From Buddleja alternifolia (lineage: Eukaryota; Streptophyta; Magnoliopsida; Lamiales; Scrophulariaceae): DNA of 64,000 nt. The stretch lies in NCBI GenBank assembly GCA_019426215.1, contig CM033394.1, forward strand, positions 21,224,195 to 21,288,194, given 5' to 3'. Positions within the stretch are counted from its first letter, which is position 1, and each line of letters opens with the position of its first letter. Under the pieces are notes generated by a model. The model saw only the letters and a list, made by a program, of their open reading frames with translations. It did not search any database and was not told the DNA's origin. Positions 20,327 to 29,935 of this stretch are shown piece by piece. A program made the translations under genes and the position numbers.

Positions 20327-20750
20327 AAGATACGAATTTTGTTGGTTGCAAGCTTGGGGGAAGATTAAGTCGAGAACTTGGTAGAAATTTTTGTGTTGTT
20401 ACTCTGCCGAATGTTTTCTAGGATAATGGGAAATAAATTAAAATTAAAATAATTTAAGTAATTCAACTCAACTGATGTTAAAATTATTTAATTTAATTAA
20501 TTAAGATCAAAATTGGATTTTAGCGTATCGTAAGATCCGAATCTTGTTGGTTGCAATCCACCCGGGTGAAGATTAATCGAGAACCTGGTAGAAATTTTTT
20601 CGTTGTTACTCTGCCGAATTTTTTCTCGAATAATGGGAAATAAATTAAAATAAAAATTATTTAATTAATGCAACTATCAACTGATGTTAAAATTGTTTAA
20701 TTTAATTAATTCAGAATCAAGATTGATCGAAGTTGGATTTTAGCGGATCG
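20327..20750. repeat. Imperfect direct duplication of about 210 bp upstream of the transposase
   Basis: 20327-20530 and 20531-20750 share TTGTTGGTTGCAA, GGTAGAAATTTTT, TGTTACTCTGCCGAAT and ATAATGGGAAATAAATTAAA in the same order. The transposase ATG (20752) follows the second copy. Confidence 0.75.
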
Positions 20751-20751
20751 T

Positions 20752-21270
20752 ATGTCGGAACAGTATGAAAAAGGGGTGAAAGAGTTCATAAAGTTTGCGG
20801 TTGAGCATGTACCAGATCGAACTAGGATCACTTGCCCGTGTTTACGTTGTTGTTTTGGAAAGAGAATTAGTCCACGTGAGTTGGAAGATCATTCAGTGTG
20901 TAATGGAATTGATAAAAGCTACACACGTTGGACAAGACACGGTGAAAGCAGTGTCATGTCAGATGATTTGGGTGGTACATCATATCCATCACAGGATTTC
21001 AACATGAATGATTATGAGCCTGATCGTTTGGAGGAGATGACAAATGTGATCGAGGAGGATTTGCGAAATTGTCCTAAAATGTTTGACAATTTGACAAGTG
21101 AATCAAAGACACCACTGTATAGCAGTAGTAAATTCACACGATTAAAAGTAGTCCTAAACCTATACAAGTTAAAAGCCAACAATGGGTGGAGTGATAAGAG
21201 TTTCACAGACTTACTTGGTCTATTAAAAATCATGCTACCCGAGGATAATGTGTTATCTAATCGTACTTAA
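20752..21270 (+). pseudogene. CACTA-1 TNP2 transposase, N-terminal part (transposase-associated domain)
   Basis: ATG at 20752. The first about 70 codons match the transposase-associated domain of CACTA elements, with a putative zinc-binding set (CPCLRCCFG, then HSVCNGIDKSYTRWTRHGE). The later part (TPLYSSSKFTRLKVVLNLYKLKANNGWSDKSF) is typical of TNP2 proteins before the catalytic domain. At about 21266 the frame breaks: four extra bases (TAAT within ACTTAATTATGAG) move the continuation to the next frame. The frame ends at the stop 21268-21270. Confidence 0.85.
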
Positions 21271-21922
21271 TTATGAGGCTAAACGGATGTTAACCTCAAT
21301 TGGCATGGGATATGAGAGGATATATGCCTGTCTCAATGATTGCATATTGTTTAGAGCTGACTATGCATCATTGAAGGCCTGTCCAAAATGTGGCGCCTCA
21401 CGGGACAAGAAGAATGGATCTGCTCCTGTCAAAACCATGTGGTATTTGCCCATAATACCACGCTTTAAGCGCATGTATAATAGTAAAGAGTTAGCCAAGG
21501 ACTTGACATGGCATGCTGATAGAAGGCTTGAAGAAAGGATTGAAGATGACAAGATTCGACACCCCTCAGATTCTCCTCAATGGAAAAAGATTGATGATGA
21601 TTTCCCTGAATTTAGTGAAGAATCAAGAAACCTGGGCCTTGTATTGGCTACAGATGACATGAACCCTCATGGCTTGCAAAGTAGCTCACATAGTACATGG
21701 CCAATGATTTTGATGATCTACAACCTTCCCCCATCTCGATGCATGAAGCGAGAGCATATAATGATGCCTATACTCATTTCTAGGCCGAAACAACCTGGAA
21801 ATGATATAGATGTCTACTTGGCTCCTTTAATTGAGGATCCATTTCAAGAGGTCGTTTACTATCTGGATTCTTTGCATGGTGAGCCGGATAACCGAGATGA
21901 GATGACACAAAAAATCAATTAG
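21271..21922 (+). pseudogene. CACTA-1 TNP2 domain fragment fused to an Ulp1-like protease fragment
   Basis: After the 4-base shift the sequence continues as TNP2 (YEAKRMLTSIGMGYERIYACLNDCILF, a CPKCGASR pair, VKTMWYLPIIPRFKRMY). At LIEDPFQEVVYYLDSLHGEP near 21825-21870 it changes from TNP2 to the C-terminal part of an Ulp1/C48-type cysteine protease, which in this family lies far downstream. The joint lies at a short similarity (I-E-D / I-D-P-F), suggesting an internal deletion. The rest of the TNP2 catalytic core is absent. A stop or splice donor follows at about 21920. Confidence 0.8.
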
Positions 21923-22046
21923 TAAGTTTTTCATTCAATCAATGTATCCATTATATTTAATATTTTTTTAAAGTGTATATATCTTCCTAGATTTCACATA
22001 ATTGCCCGTAAGTTAGACTATTTTCTTGTTTTTGTATTTTTGACAG

Positions 22047-22475
22047 GGCTGTGGACATATTTCGCGCAAATCGCAACAACAAGAAATCCAAAAATAAGAC
22101 TTGTCAATGGATTAAAATAATGGTTAGCGTTTTCTAGTTTCAAGAGATTAATTATTCGTATAGAAGTTAGTGTTTAAATACAACTTTGATTACTTTTGTA
22201 GTGCCCCCGGCAGACAAACGAGGTGGATTGTGGCTATTTCGTTATGAGATTCATGAAGGAGGTTATTAGTCATGGATATTCTATAATCCCAGCAACGATA
22301 TGTATAATCCTAATTAATACTTAATTTCTTTCCCTTTTGAAGTTATTAAACCTTTGGTAGGTAACTAAAACATCATTTGGGTTTTGCAATCTCTATATAT
22401 ACCTTGCAGTACTTTCATGATTCTCAATCCTTGTATACTCAAGAGCAAATTGATGAAGTACGCTGCGAAGTGGCA
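22047..22475 (+). pseudogene. CACTA-1 Ulp1-like (C48) protease C-terminal exons
   Basis: Three exon-like blocks with GT/AG-type borders: about 22047-22122 (VDIFRANRNNKKSKNKTCQW), 22202-about 22293 (CPRQTNEVDCGYFVMRFMKE) and about 22410-22472 (YFHDSQSLYTQEQIDEVRCE), ending in a stop. The Q-x5-C-G arrangement holds the catalytic Cys of C48 proteases, and the upstream fragment has the Asp (YYLDS). The catalytic His segment is missing. Ulp1-like domains are known cargo or domains of plant CACTA and Mutator elements. Confidence 0.75.
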
Positions 22476-22831
22476 TAATACATTTTGTTAGCAGCTCCTT
22501 AGAAATTAGGTAATGTATTTTTTGTACATTGTGACTTGTTGTAAATTGTGATTTGATATGTTATATTTAAATTGTGAGTAATTTAATTAGTTGATTGGAA
22601 ATTAACATGTGATCTCATTTGTTAGAGGAAAGAATTGGTTATATTAATGAAGTTTTGGGTTTTTGTTGAATTTGTTTTATTGTGCAGAGATCTGGTTTGT
22701 TTTGGTTTATTGAATATATACTGTACAGGAAGGTTCCAAACTAGTAGGGTGCGGGTGGAAAAAAAAATTTACCGATTACAGCGATTCACATCAGAACCGT
22801 TGTAATAGGATTTTGCAAATAAAAAAAAAGC

Positions 22832-23211
22832 GGTAATTGCATAAACCATCCCTGTGTTATTTCAAAAATTCTAAAAAAACCCTGTGTTAACGAAATAGGC
22901 TAAGCACCCCCCCCCCCCGCGTTCTTAAAAGTGTGCAAAAAAGCTAAATTTCATTAAAGAACAAGCGCATTTTTCATGTTTTTCACCTTTATTGATATGC
23001 TCATTTGTCATTTATATACTCTTCATACTTTATAAAAGGTAGATAGTGTTAATTCACCTAAAAAACACATATTTTCTTCTGTCATTTTAACAAAATTTGG
23101 CCTTTTTGCACACTTTTTAGCAATACAAAGGGATGTTTAGCCTATTTCGTTAACACAGGGGGGTTTTTAGCATTTTTGAAATAACACAGGGGGTTTTTAT
23201 GCAATTATCCC
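22832..23211. mobile_element. Foldback element nested in the CACTA-1 right end
   Basis: About 100-125 bases at each end are inverted copies: GGTAATTGCATAAA on the left and TTTATGCAATTATCC on the right. Shared inner blocks are CTGTGTTATTTCAAAAAT and CTGTGTTAACGAAATAGGCT. It interrupts the subterminal repeats of CACTA-1, so it came in later. Both sides have AAAAAGCGG, which could be a 9-bp target duplication, but the right copy is 15 bases away from the repeat end. A C run of 13 lies at about 22906. Confidence 0.8.
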
Positions 23212-23335
23212 AAAAATAAAATAAAAAGCGGACCCTATTACAGTGCTTTTTAACCACTGTAATAGGTCTAAGCCTATTACAGCATTGCCTATGATAGGTA
23301 AAAAAAACCGCTATAATAGAACTTTTCTGTAGTCA

Positions 23336-24849
23336 CTGATTGGCGATAAAAGCTCGAAGCCTGAAAGCAGAAAGCGGCACGGACCCTATTGAAAGACAGG
23401 ATACGAACGTTGAGTTCTGCTGTTATGAGTTTTTGCAGTGAAGGGATGGAACTTCTAGCAATAGACTGGATTAGTTATCACCGGATCTCATTTCTGAGGT
23501 CATCGGGATCACGCTCACAATGGAAAGACGTAAAGGAACTTCTCGCCTTCCCTCAACTGTAAAACTATTGTCTTTTTGGATTGAGTAGGTATGATCGCCA
23601 ATAACTTGACTTTGATTTCACTCTGACTTGCCCAAATCTAGTGGTTACTGATTGGTCTTTCTTTATGACTGGTTATAAACTTTACGAACAATGTGATAGA
23701 TATTGGGTTAAATCCAATTTATCCGTGAAATTTTGAAAAAGCAAAAGGAACCCTGTGAAGAAAAAAGAATGATCAATTACCTCCGGCATTACAAAAATAA
23801 TGAAGCAATTTAGCTCCCCACAAACGCCAATCGTGCATTTTATCCTTAAAGATCATTTTATCCCTCTCTTACAACCCTTGGAACTAATTGTTAAAGATCA
23901 ACGGTGGAGATTAAATACATATATATTATTTAGTCAATTTAATATCAACCATATGTTTTAATAGAGATTAATGGTCCAGATTTATGCTCTTATATATCTT
24001 TATGATTTAAATTTTTTATAATTAATATATATTCTATATCTATGTATATATATATATTATTTTATACATAGGTTTTAGCGGCCAGAGCAGGCGGCAGCGA
24101 CGGAGGCGGTTGAATCGTTAGGTGGTAGCGGTAGGGAAGGCGATGAGAACTGTGATGTGTGGCTAGGGAAGGCGAAGTAAGGGCGGCGAAAAGCAGGGTA
24201 GAAGGCGATGAAGAATGTGATGTACACAATAGGCTTAATATTGTGTGAGCTTGTTGTCAATGAATGCATTGAACTTCGTTGGAGCTTTTCGGCTCTAAGT
24301 TTGTGTGAGGTTCAAAATGAATATAAGCTTCAATTCTAGCTTGAGTTGACCCGAAATCTAACATTAAAAAAATCAAGGTTATCAAAAAATTCAAGTATCA
24401 TTCATGCAAACAGGGACATATATATTTGGACTTAGCAAAAAAAAGAGTATATCTTGGGTTTATTAAAAAGAAAAATATATCAAAGAAAACCACCACATAA
24501 TTTGAACCCTCCACGCACGCATCGAAGGCTAAAGCGTCATCCATTCGGTTATTCATGAATATGACACTGAAGCCAAAAATCACATTTTTGATATGTATAA
24601 CAATAATAATTAAAAAAAAATACGCATCACCAAATTGAATATAAAACCTCTAATATCTATTGCTCGAAAAACATTATAGTTAAATAAAATTATATTTTCT
24701 TGAAATTTTAAAATTATTTGCATATTTAATTTTCATTTACTATTTGTATAAATTTGAAATGTAAATGTGCAATATATTTATGTGTCTATATATATATATA
24801 TATTTATATAATTATTTATCTTTGCGACCTCAAATTTTTTGGTAGAAAC
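23336..24849. other. Intergenic DNA, no gene recognised
   Basis: Moderately GC-rich unique-looking sequence up to about 23750 (no coherent open frame), then AT-rich DNA with a TATATA stretch near 24040. A G-rich block at 24070-24215 (GGCTAGGGAAGGCGAAGTAAG) resembles 25577-25640, so the two may be copies of one repeat. No gene is supported. Confidence 0.45.
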
Positions 24850-25575
24850 TCTAATTTTTGGCTACGATTGTATTTCATTACCTATTTATTAAAGTATTCA
24901 TTACAACAATTTTTGCTACCTTTAAGCATTTGTAGAAGACATTTTTTTTTGTTGCCCAATTATGAGATTTCGGAACGAGTTGTTTTTGTTATCTATCTAC
25001 TGAAGTATTCGCAACAACAAATTTTGTTGCCTTTAACCACTTATAGGCAACAAATTATTTCGTTGTCGTATTATCAGGTCTTGCAACGAGTTGTGGTTGT
25101 TGCCTAAAGAATGCAAGACAACAACATATTTTGCTGCCTTTCACCACTTATAGAGAATAAATTATTTTGTTGCCACATTATAAGATTTTACAACGGGTTG
25201 TTGTCGTAGCGTAAAGAATTACTCGTAAGCAACAAAGTATTTTGCTGCCTTTCACCATTTATATGGGACAAATTATTTCGTTGCAACATTACAAGGTATT
25301 GCAACGAATTGTTATCATTGCGTACAAAATGATTCGTACATAACAAAGTAGTTTGTTGCAATTGCTAAAAATTGTTGCAAAATAGATTTTGTGGATTAGG
25401 GACTCGTTGAAAAATATATTTTAAGTAACAAAACATACTTTTCGTCCTAAAATCATTGTAGATAAATTGTAATAAGCTACGAAACTTATTTTTTGTTGAC
25501 AAAACATCACAATCCGCAACGAAAATCATGTCGTAGTTAAAAAAATCGTTGCGAATTTTATCTTTTCTTGTAGTG
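24850..25575. mobile_element. CACTA-3: 3' terminal part of a second CACTA family
   Basis: The right end reads TTTTCTTGTAGTG at about 25563-25575, the complement of CACTACAAGAAAA, a common plant CACTA terminus different from CACTA-1/2. The preceding about 650 bases contain about four degenerate copies of a roughly 108-base subterminal unit with paired motifs such as GCAACAAATTATTTCGTTG. I could not find the left end or a transposase, so this may be a truncated copy. Confidence 0.65.
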
Positions 25576-26686
25576 TGTGTGGCTGGGGAAGGTAGAGTAG
25601 GAGTGGCAAAAAGCAAGATGGCTATTGGCTGGGGAGTGCAACAGGGATGGCGATGCCGAAGCGGAGTTGATTGGGTTGGGCCGTGTAGTGTGGGGGCCTT
25701 TGGTTGCAGCGATTGCAGAGCTGGTGATCGCAATGAGGATGGCAATGCTGGACGGAGGCAATATCGACAATGACGGAGTGGGAGTTGGCTGGAGACTGTA
25801 GTAGAAATGGCAGCCAATCGATTGATAGAGGCGGGCTAAGTTTAGATGGAGGTTGGAGGTGAGGAAAAAGAGTAAATTAGAGTCCGGGTTTTCACAAGAT
25901 GATGACCTGGGGAAGAAGATGAAAGAAAAAGAAAAACAAATTTTAAATGTATATAATAAAAAATTGAATATGGTGTTTAAATGTTTTTTTACAAGTAAGG
26001 GCATTTTCATCTTTATATTGAGGAATAAATGTTAAATACGTTCAGGGAGCAGTGTTGGCCATTATATTTTCAGACAGAGATTCATGTTCTATTTTTATTT
26101 TTATTTTGCTTTTTCTCGATTTCTCATAGAACTAAATTGCAATTAACCTGATGTATGTGTATTAAAGTCTAATATTACTTCATTTTATTTTAATGCTGAT
26201 TATTTTGAAAAATTGTAAGAATGTTATAACGAATATAATTTATTTCACATTATTTGCAACAAAAACATATCTTTAATGAATATACTCTACACGTGTATTT
26301 TGACGCTACTAATGTAAATGTAGGGTAAAGCAAAAAATAATTAATAGTTAAGAAGAAGAATCACATCATACTAGGTTAGTTTCATTTGTAATTTACAAAT
26401 AGTAATATATGAAGTTGGATATTATTTGACATTTTTCTGAAAACTTGAGAAAGTAACCAATTCTATTTTTATTAAGACATAAGTAATTAATGTGAATTTT
26501 TAAAAGAAAACAAGGACATTTTACCTATACTGATTAGAAATCAAATTAGATTTGTATCCTAATAATATTGTTTGACTCATTGATCGCCGACAGATAAAAA
26601 ATACATTTAAATAAGTAAGAAAGTGCTTGTAGGCGGCCGCAGCCCTTGTTGCATGCACACGAGTAAACAGACAAGAACAAACTCAC
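25576..26686. other. Intergenic DNA, no gene recognised
   Basis: 25576-25860 is G-rich (complement Pro/Ser-rich open frames that look compositional). The rest is AT-rich. No transposon end or RNA gene is evident. Confidence 0.45.
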
Positions 26687-27413
26687 GGGATGACAATGGG
26701 GCAGGGTTAGATTGATAAATATTTGCCTTGAACCCGTCCCGATGGGAAGGGTTTGGGTACTCCAAATGAGTTATGGAGAGGGTAGTGGGTGTAGTGCAAC
26801 CCACCCCCGTGAATATTATTCTAATAAATAGATTTTTAATTTTTATTTAATATATTCAACATAACTAAAAGTTTGCACAACTTAACTTTTTTTATTTTTT
26901 TATTAAATTTTATTTGTTAACCAAATTATTGAAGATGTGAAATTAAAAAGGCTCATAAAGAGACAAAATTTATTTTAGTTCATTTTATTTTATAGTTGAG
27001 TTATTGAAGAATTTGGAATATTTTATTTTATGAATTATTTTTAATTTGATGTAGTAGAATTGAAATACATGATCATGGATGTCATTTGGTGTTGTATCGT
27101 ATTGATTGGATTTTAAATTTGGACTCATGAATGTGAATTGATTATTATTTGTGTGGATTTTCATGATGTTTATCTCTGTTATAAGTTTATTAGTTGTTGG
27201 ATTATTCGGATTTGGGTAAGACGATTGCAAGTTTGATTAATTAATAAATTTTTATAACTCATTCGGGTTTAACAGGTAAAACCCGAACCCGTCGGGTACT
27301 TGGCGGGGCGGGGTGAGAAGCGGAACGGGGCGGGTTGTGGCTATCAATAAAGTTAAATGGGGCGGGTAGCGAATTTTGCTAAAGTCACTTCATATCTGCC
27401 TTATTGTCATCCC
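26687..27413. mobile_element. Non-autonomous hAT-like element, about 727 bp
   Basis: The ends are inverted: GGGATGACAATGGGGC on the left and TTATTGTCATCCC on the right. Subterminal GC-rich blocks (GGGGCGGGT type) at both ends enclose an AT-rich middle. ACTCA occurs one base outside each end, suggesting a target duplication, but a full 8-bp match is not visible. There is no coding capacity. Assignment to hAT is tentative. Confidence 0.6.
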
Positions 27414-28399
27414 TACTCATGATGCATGCATGTACAGGATTGGAATATGAAAATATGCCCCTACATTTATCAATTGATAGCAAACCCGTGACACTAATCA
27501 TGTTCAATTTAAAAAAAAAAATTAATATATAAATAAGCAATTTAATTGGGTGTAAGTGTGAATGTGTGATTAATTAATTAATAAATAAAGACAACTTACT
27601 ATGTACAAATTTTATGAGTTATTCTATGCTACTAGTGCCAAAAAAAAGTACGTAGGATTTGATAAAGACAAAATTTAAATTCGTTATACAAATTAAAATT
27701 TTGAGCTATATATCATAGACTAGTTTGAGTTATTTTTCATAATCAAGACGGATTTAAATTCAACCAATACTAATATTATTTTTCTTTCTTGAAATCCAAA
27801 TTCTTTAATTAAACCAAATGCACCTAAGTACAACTTTGGTATTTCTCTTGATTGGCATAATAGAGACGATGATGAAAAGATTAAAATACTAATGAGCTAA
27901 CATTCCAATTCCACCGCCTAGTTCACGGGCATGACTCCACCTACTATTAAAATATCTCCACTTAGGGTTACAACTTACAAGTAATAATAAGAGAATAAAT
28001 ATGGGTCATTTTACCGACATCATGTGGCTGAAATCCCCTTCTAAACATTTATTATTACAATGCCACAGTAATCAATATATATATGAATTATGCATTCTTT
28101 ATATCCGAAACCCTAACTACTATTAATTTCGAGTAGTTTCTCCATTTTACACTAACTTAAGTAAGAAATTGTTTAGACTAGGGTTAGCCCAACAATATAT
28201 CCTTACATATTCTCAAGTGGTGTTCTATTGGGTTCCTCATTTTGTCACCACAACTATTTATTACAAATTTAATAGTAAATATTTGACAAAATCTTCATTA
28301 TTATCACAATTAATTACTATAGTAGTAACTTCATGATAAGATTAATTATATAATCAGAAGTCCTTGAAACAATTTTTTTGCTGTCATTAGTTTGTTATT
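27414..28399. other. AT-rich intergenic DNA
   Basis: No gene, repeat array or transposon end is recognised here. Confidence 0.5.
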
Positions 28400-28821
28400 T
28401 GATAATGCTAAAAATCGTCAGTCGTTGAATGTCACGTGTTTGACCACGTGGGATGGTGGAATCAATCCAACACACGACAAATTAGGTTGGGGGTTGATGA
28501 ATGTATAGACTGGATTCGGGTATGTAGAGCTACCTACATACCCAAGGTATCACTACTACAAATATACACTATTACAGCGCACCTATTACAGCGGTTTTGA
28601 TAAAACCCCTGAACGGAGGTACCTATTACAGCGGTTCTAAAGAGAATCGTTGTAATAGGGTGGGACCTATTACAACGGTTCTTATAAGGACCGCTGTAAT
28701 ATGTTACACCTATTACAGTGGTTCTTTTTTGAACCGCTGTAATAGGCCAAAACGGAAAAAATTTAAATCCTTTTATCTTCCCGCTTCTCTCTCTTACTCT
28801 CAAAACTTAAAACCCATTTCA

Positions 28822-29172
28822 GCCTCTTTCTCTCTACTCTCGGTCTCTCTCTCTCTCGACCTCCCCCCCCCAAAAGCTTTGCACCACCACCACGACGGCA
28901 GTAAGCTTCTTCTCTTTCTCTCTCTCTCTCTATATATATATGTATATTTGTATATGTGTGGGTGTATGTATATTTGTGTATATGTGGGTGTATGTATATT
29001 TGTGTATGTGTGGGTGTATGTACATTTTTGTATATGTGGGTGTATTTATGGATATTTGTGTATGTGTAGATGGGTGTATGTATATTTGTGTATATGTGGT
29101 TGTATGTATATTTGTGTATATGTGGGTGTATATATATTTGTGTGTGTGTGGGTGTATGTATATTTGTGTATT
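28822..29172. repeat. CT-rich tract and 26-bp minisatellite in CACTA-2
   Basis: CT-rich sequence at 28822-28932 is followed by about nine units of a roughly 26-base TATTTGTGTATATGTGGGTG-type repeat. It has the same arrangement as CACTA-1 at 19253-19860. Confidence 0.92.
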
Positions 29173-29182
29173 TACGAAAATA

Positions 29183-29478
29183 TTTCTCGTTTGAAATTTT
29201 GTTGTGTTGGAATGACATGAAATTCGCACAGTCATAGCAAAACGGCGTACTGAACAAGACGTATCGCATTGCTATGCGGTCTTGTGATTTTAGTCATCTA
29301 AGATCGTTTAAGGCCTCAAATTTGCGTTTTATTATGAAAATTTGAGGCCTTAAACGATCTTAGATGGCTAAAATCACAAGACCGCATCGCATTGCGATGC
29401 GTCTTGTTCAGTACGCCGTTTCGCTATGACTGTGCGAATTTCGTGTCATTCCGACACAACAAAATTTCAAACGAGAAA
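29183..29478. repeat. Long near-perfect inverted repeat (hairpin), 141-base arms, 14-base loop
   Basis: 29183-29323 and 29338-29478 are reverse complements with 7 differences in 141 positions by my count. Four of these would be G-U pairs in the plus-strand RNA. The loop is GCGTTTTATTATGA. The arms begin TTTCTCGTTTGAAATTTTG and end GGCCTCAAATTT. A transcript would form a stem of about 141 base pairs. No equivalent is seen in CACTA-1. Confidence 0.95.
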
Positions 29479-29935
29479 GTGAAATAAAAAAAAAAAAAAA
29501 GCTTATGTCCTATTACAGCGGTTATAATTATAACCGCTGTAATAAGTAAAAAAAAGACCACTATAATAGGAGTTTTTTGTAGTAGTGTATGTAGGATCAA
29601 GTCAGTTCGTAGTTCTTTTGTGGGGTTATTCTCAATAGCCAGTGAATTTTTATAGGGGGAGTAGATTCTCCTCCTTTCCCAGCTCCTTTAAGGTATTTAT
29701 AAGGAGCTGGTAATGGACTATGGGCCGTGGACTTAGCTTTCTCAATAGCCCATCAAACTTAATAATATAACCCTTAGGCTAAATAACTAGCCCAAGTACT
29801 CTTAATGGGTCGTCAGCCCCTTTTGGGCTTGATTAGTATGTTAACCGTGGATTTATACCCCATGGGTGGCGCCCCGACCCGAGCTGGGTGTCGATTAATT
29901 ACCATAGTGCCCCTAGATATTTTCGGCGCACATCA

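Larger units (their letters stand above)
18782..23335 (+). mobile_element. CACTA-1: En/Spm-type DNA transposon with deleted transposase
   Basis: The left end is CACTACTACAAAAA, the standard start of plant CACTA elements. It is followed by many subterminal copies of TATTACAGCGGTT in both orientations (18800-19115). The transposase gene starts at 20752. Subterminal repeats return at 22765-22812 and 23225-23320. The right end is degraded: CTTTTCTGTAG at about 23322-23332 instead of TTTTTGTAGTAGTG. No matching 3-bp target duplication can be read. The element is probably immobile. Confidence 0.88.
28551..29587. mobile_element. CACTA-2: non-autonomous CACTA element, 1037 bp
   Basis: The left end CACTACTACAAATATACACT and right end TTTTTTGTAGTAGTG are intact. 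The 3-bp target duplication TAT is perfect (28548-28550 and 29588-29590), as expected for CACTA. Subterminal TATTACAGCGGTT copies lie at both ends, and the CT tract plus 26-bp minisatellite match CACTA-1. There is no transposase, and a long inverted repeat takes up much of the right half. The related LTR at 33746-34263 lacks it, which supports the insertion. Confidence 0.95.
28400..29935 (-). repeat. Solo LTR of the Tat-3 family, split by CACTA-2
   Basis: 28400-28550 plus 29591-29935 match the LTR at 33746-34263 (shared blocks: GCTAAAA.TCGTCAGTC, CTAGGTTGGGGGTT, AGTTCGTAGTTCT, GTGTCGATTAATTACCATA). The ends are TGAT and ATCA, and TTATT flanks both sides (28395-28399 and 29936-29940), a perfect 5-bp target duplication. 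No internal retrotransposon sequence remains, so this is a solo LTR of about 496 bp after removing the insertion. Orientation is inferred from Tat-3. Confidence 0.88.

Noticed and set aside
25365..26010. Pro/Ser/His-rich minus-strand open frames
   Set aside because: They follow base composition, overlap the CACTA-3 end and lack any domain. The same holds for 15466-15811.
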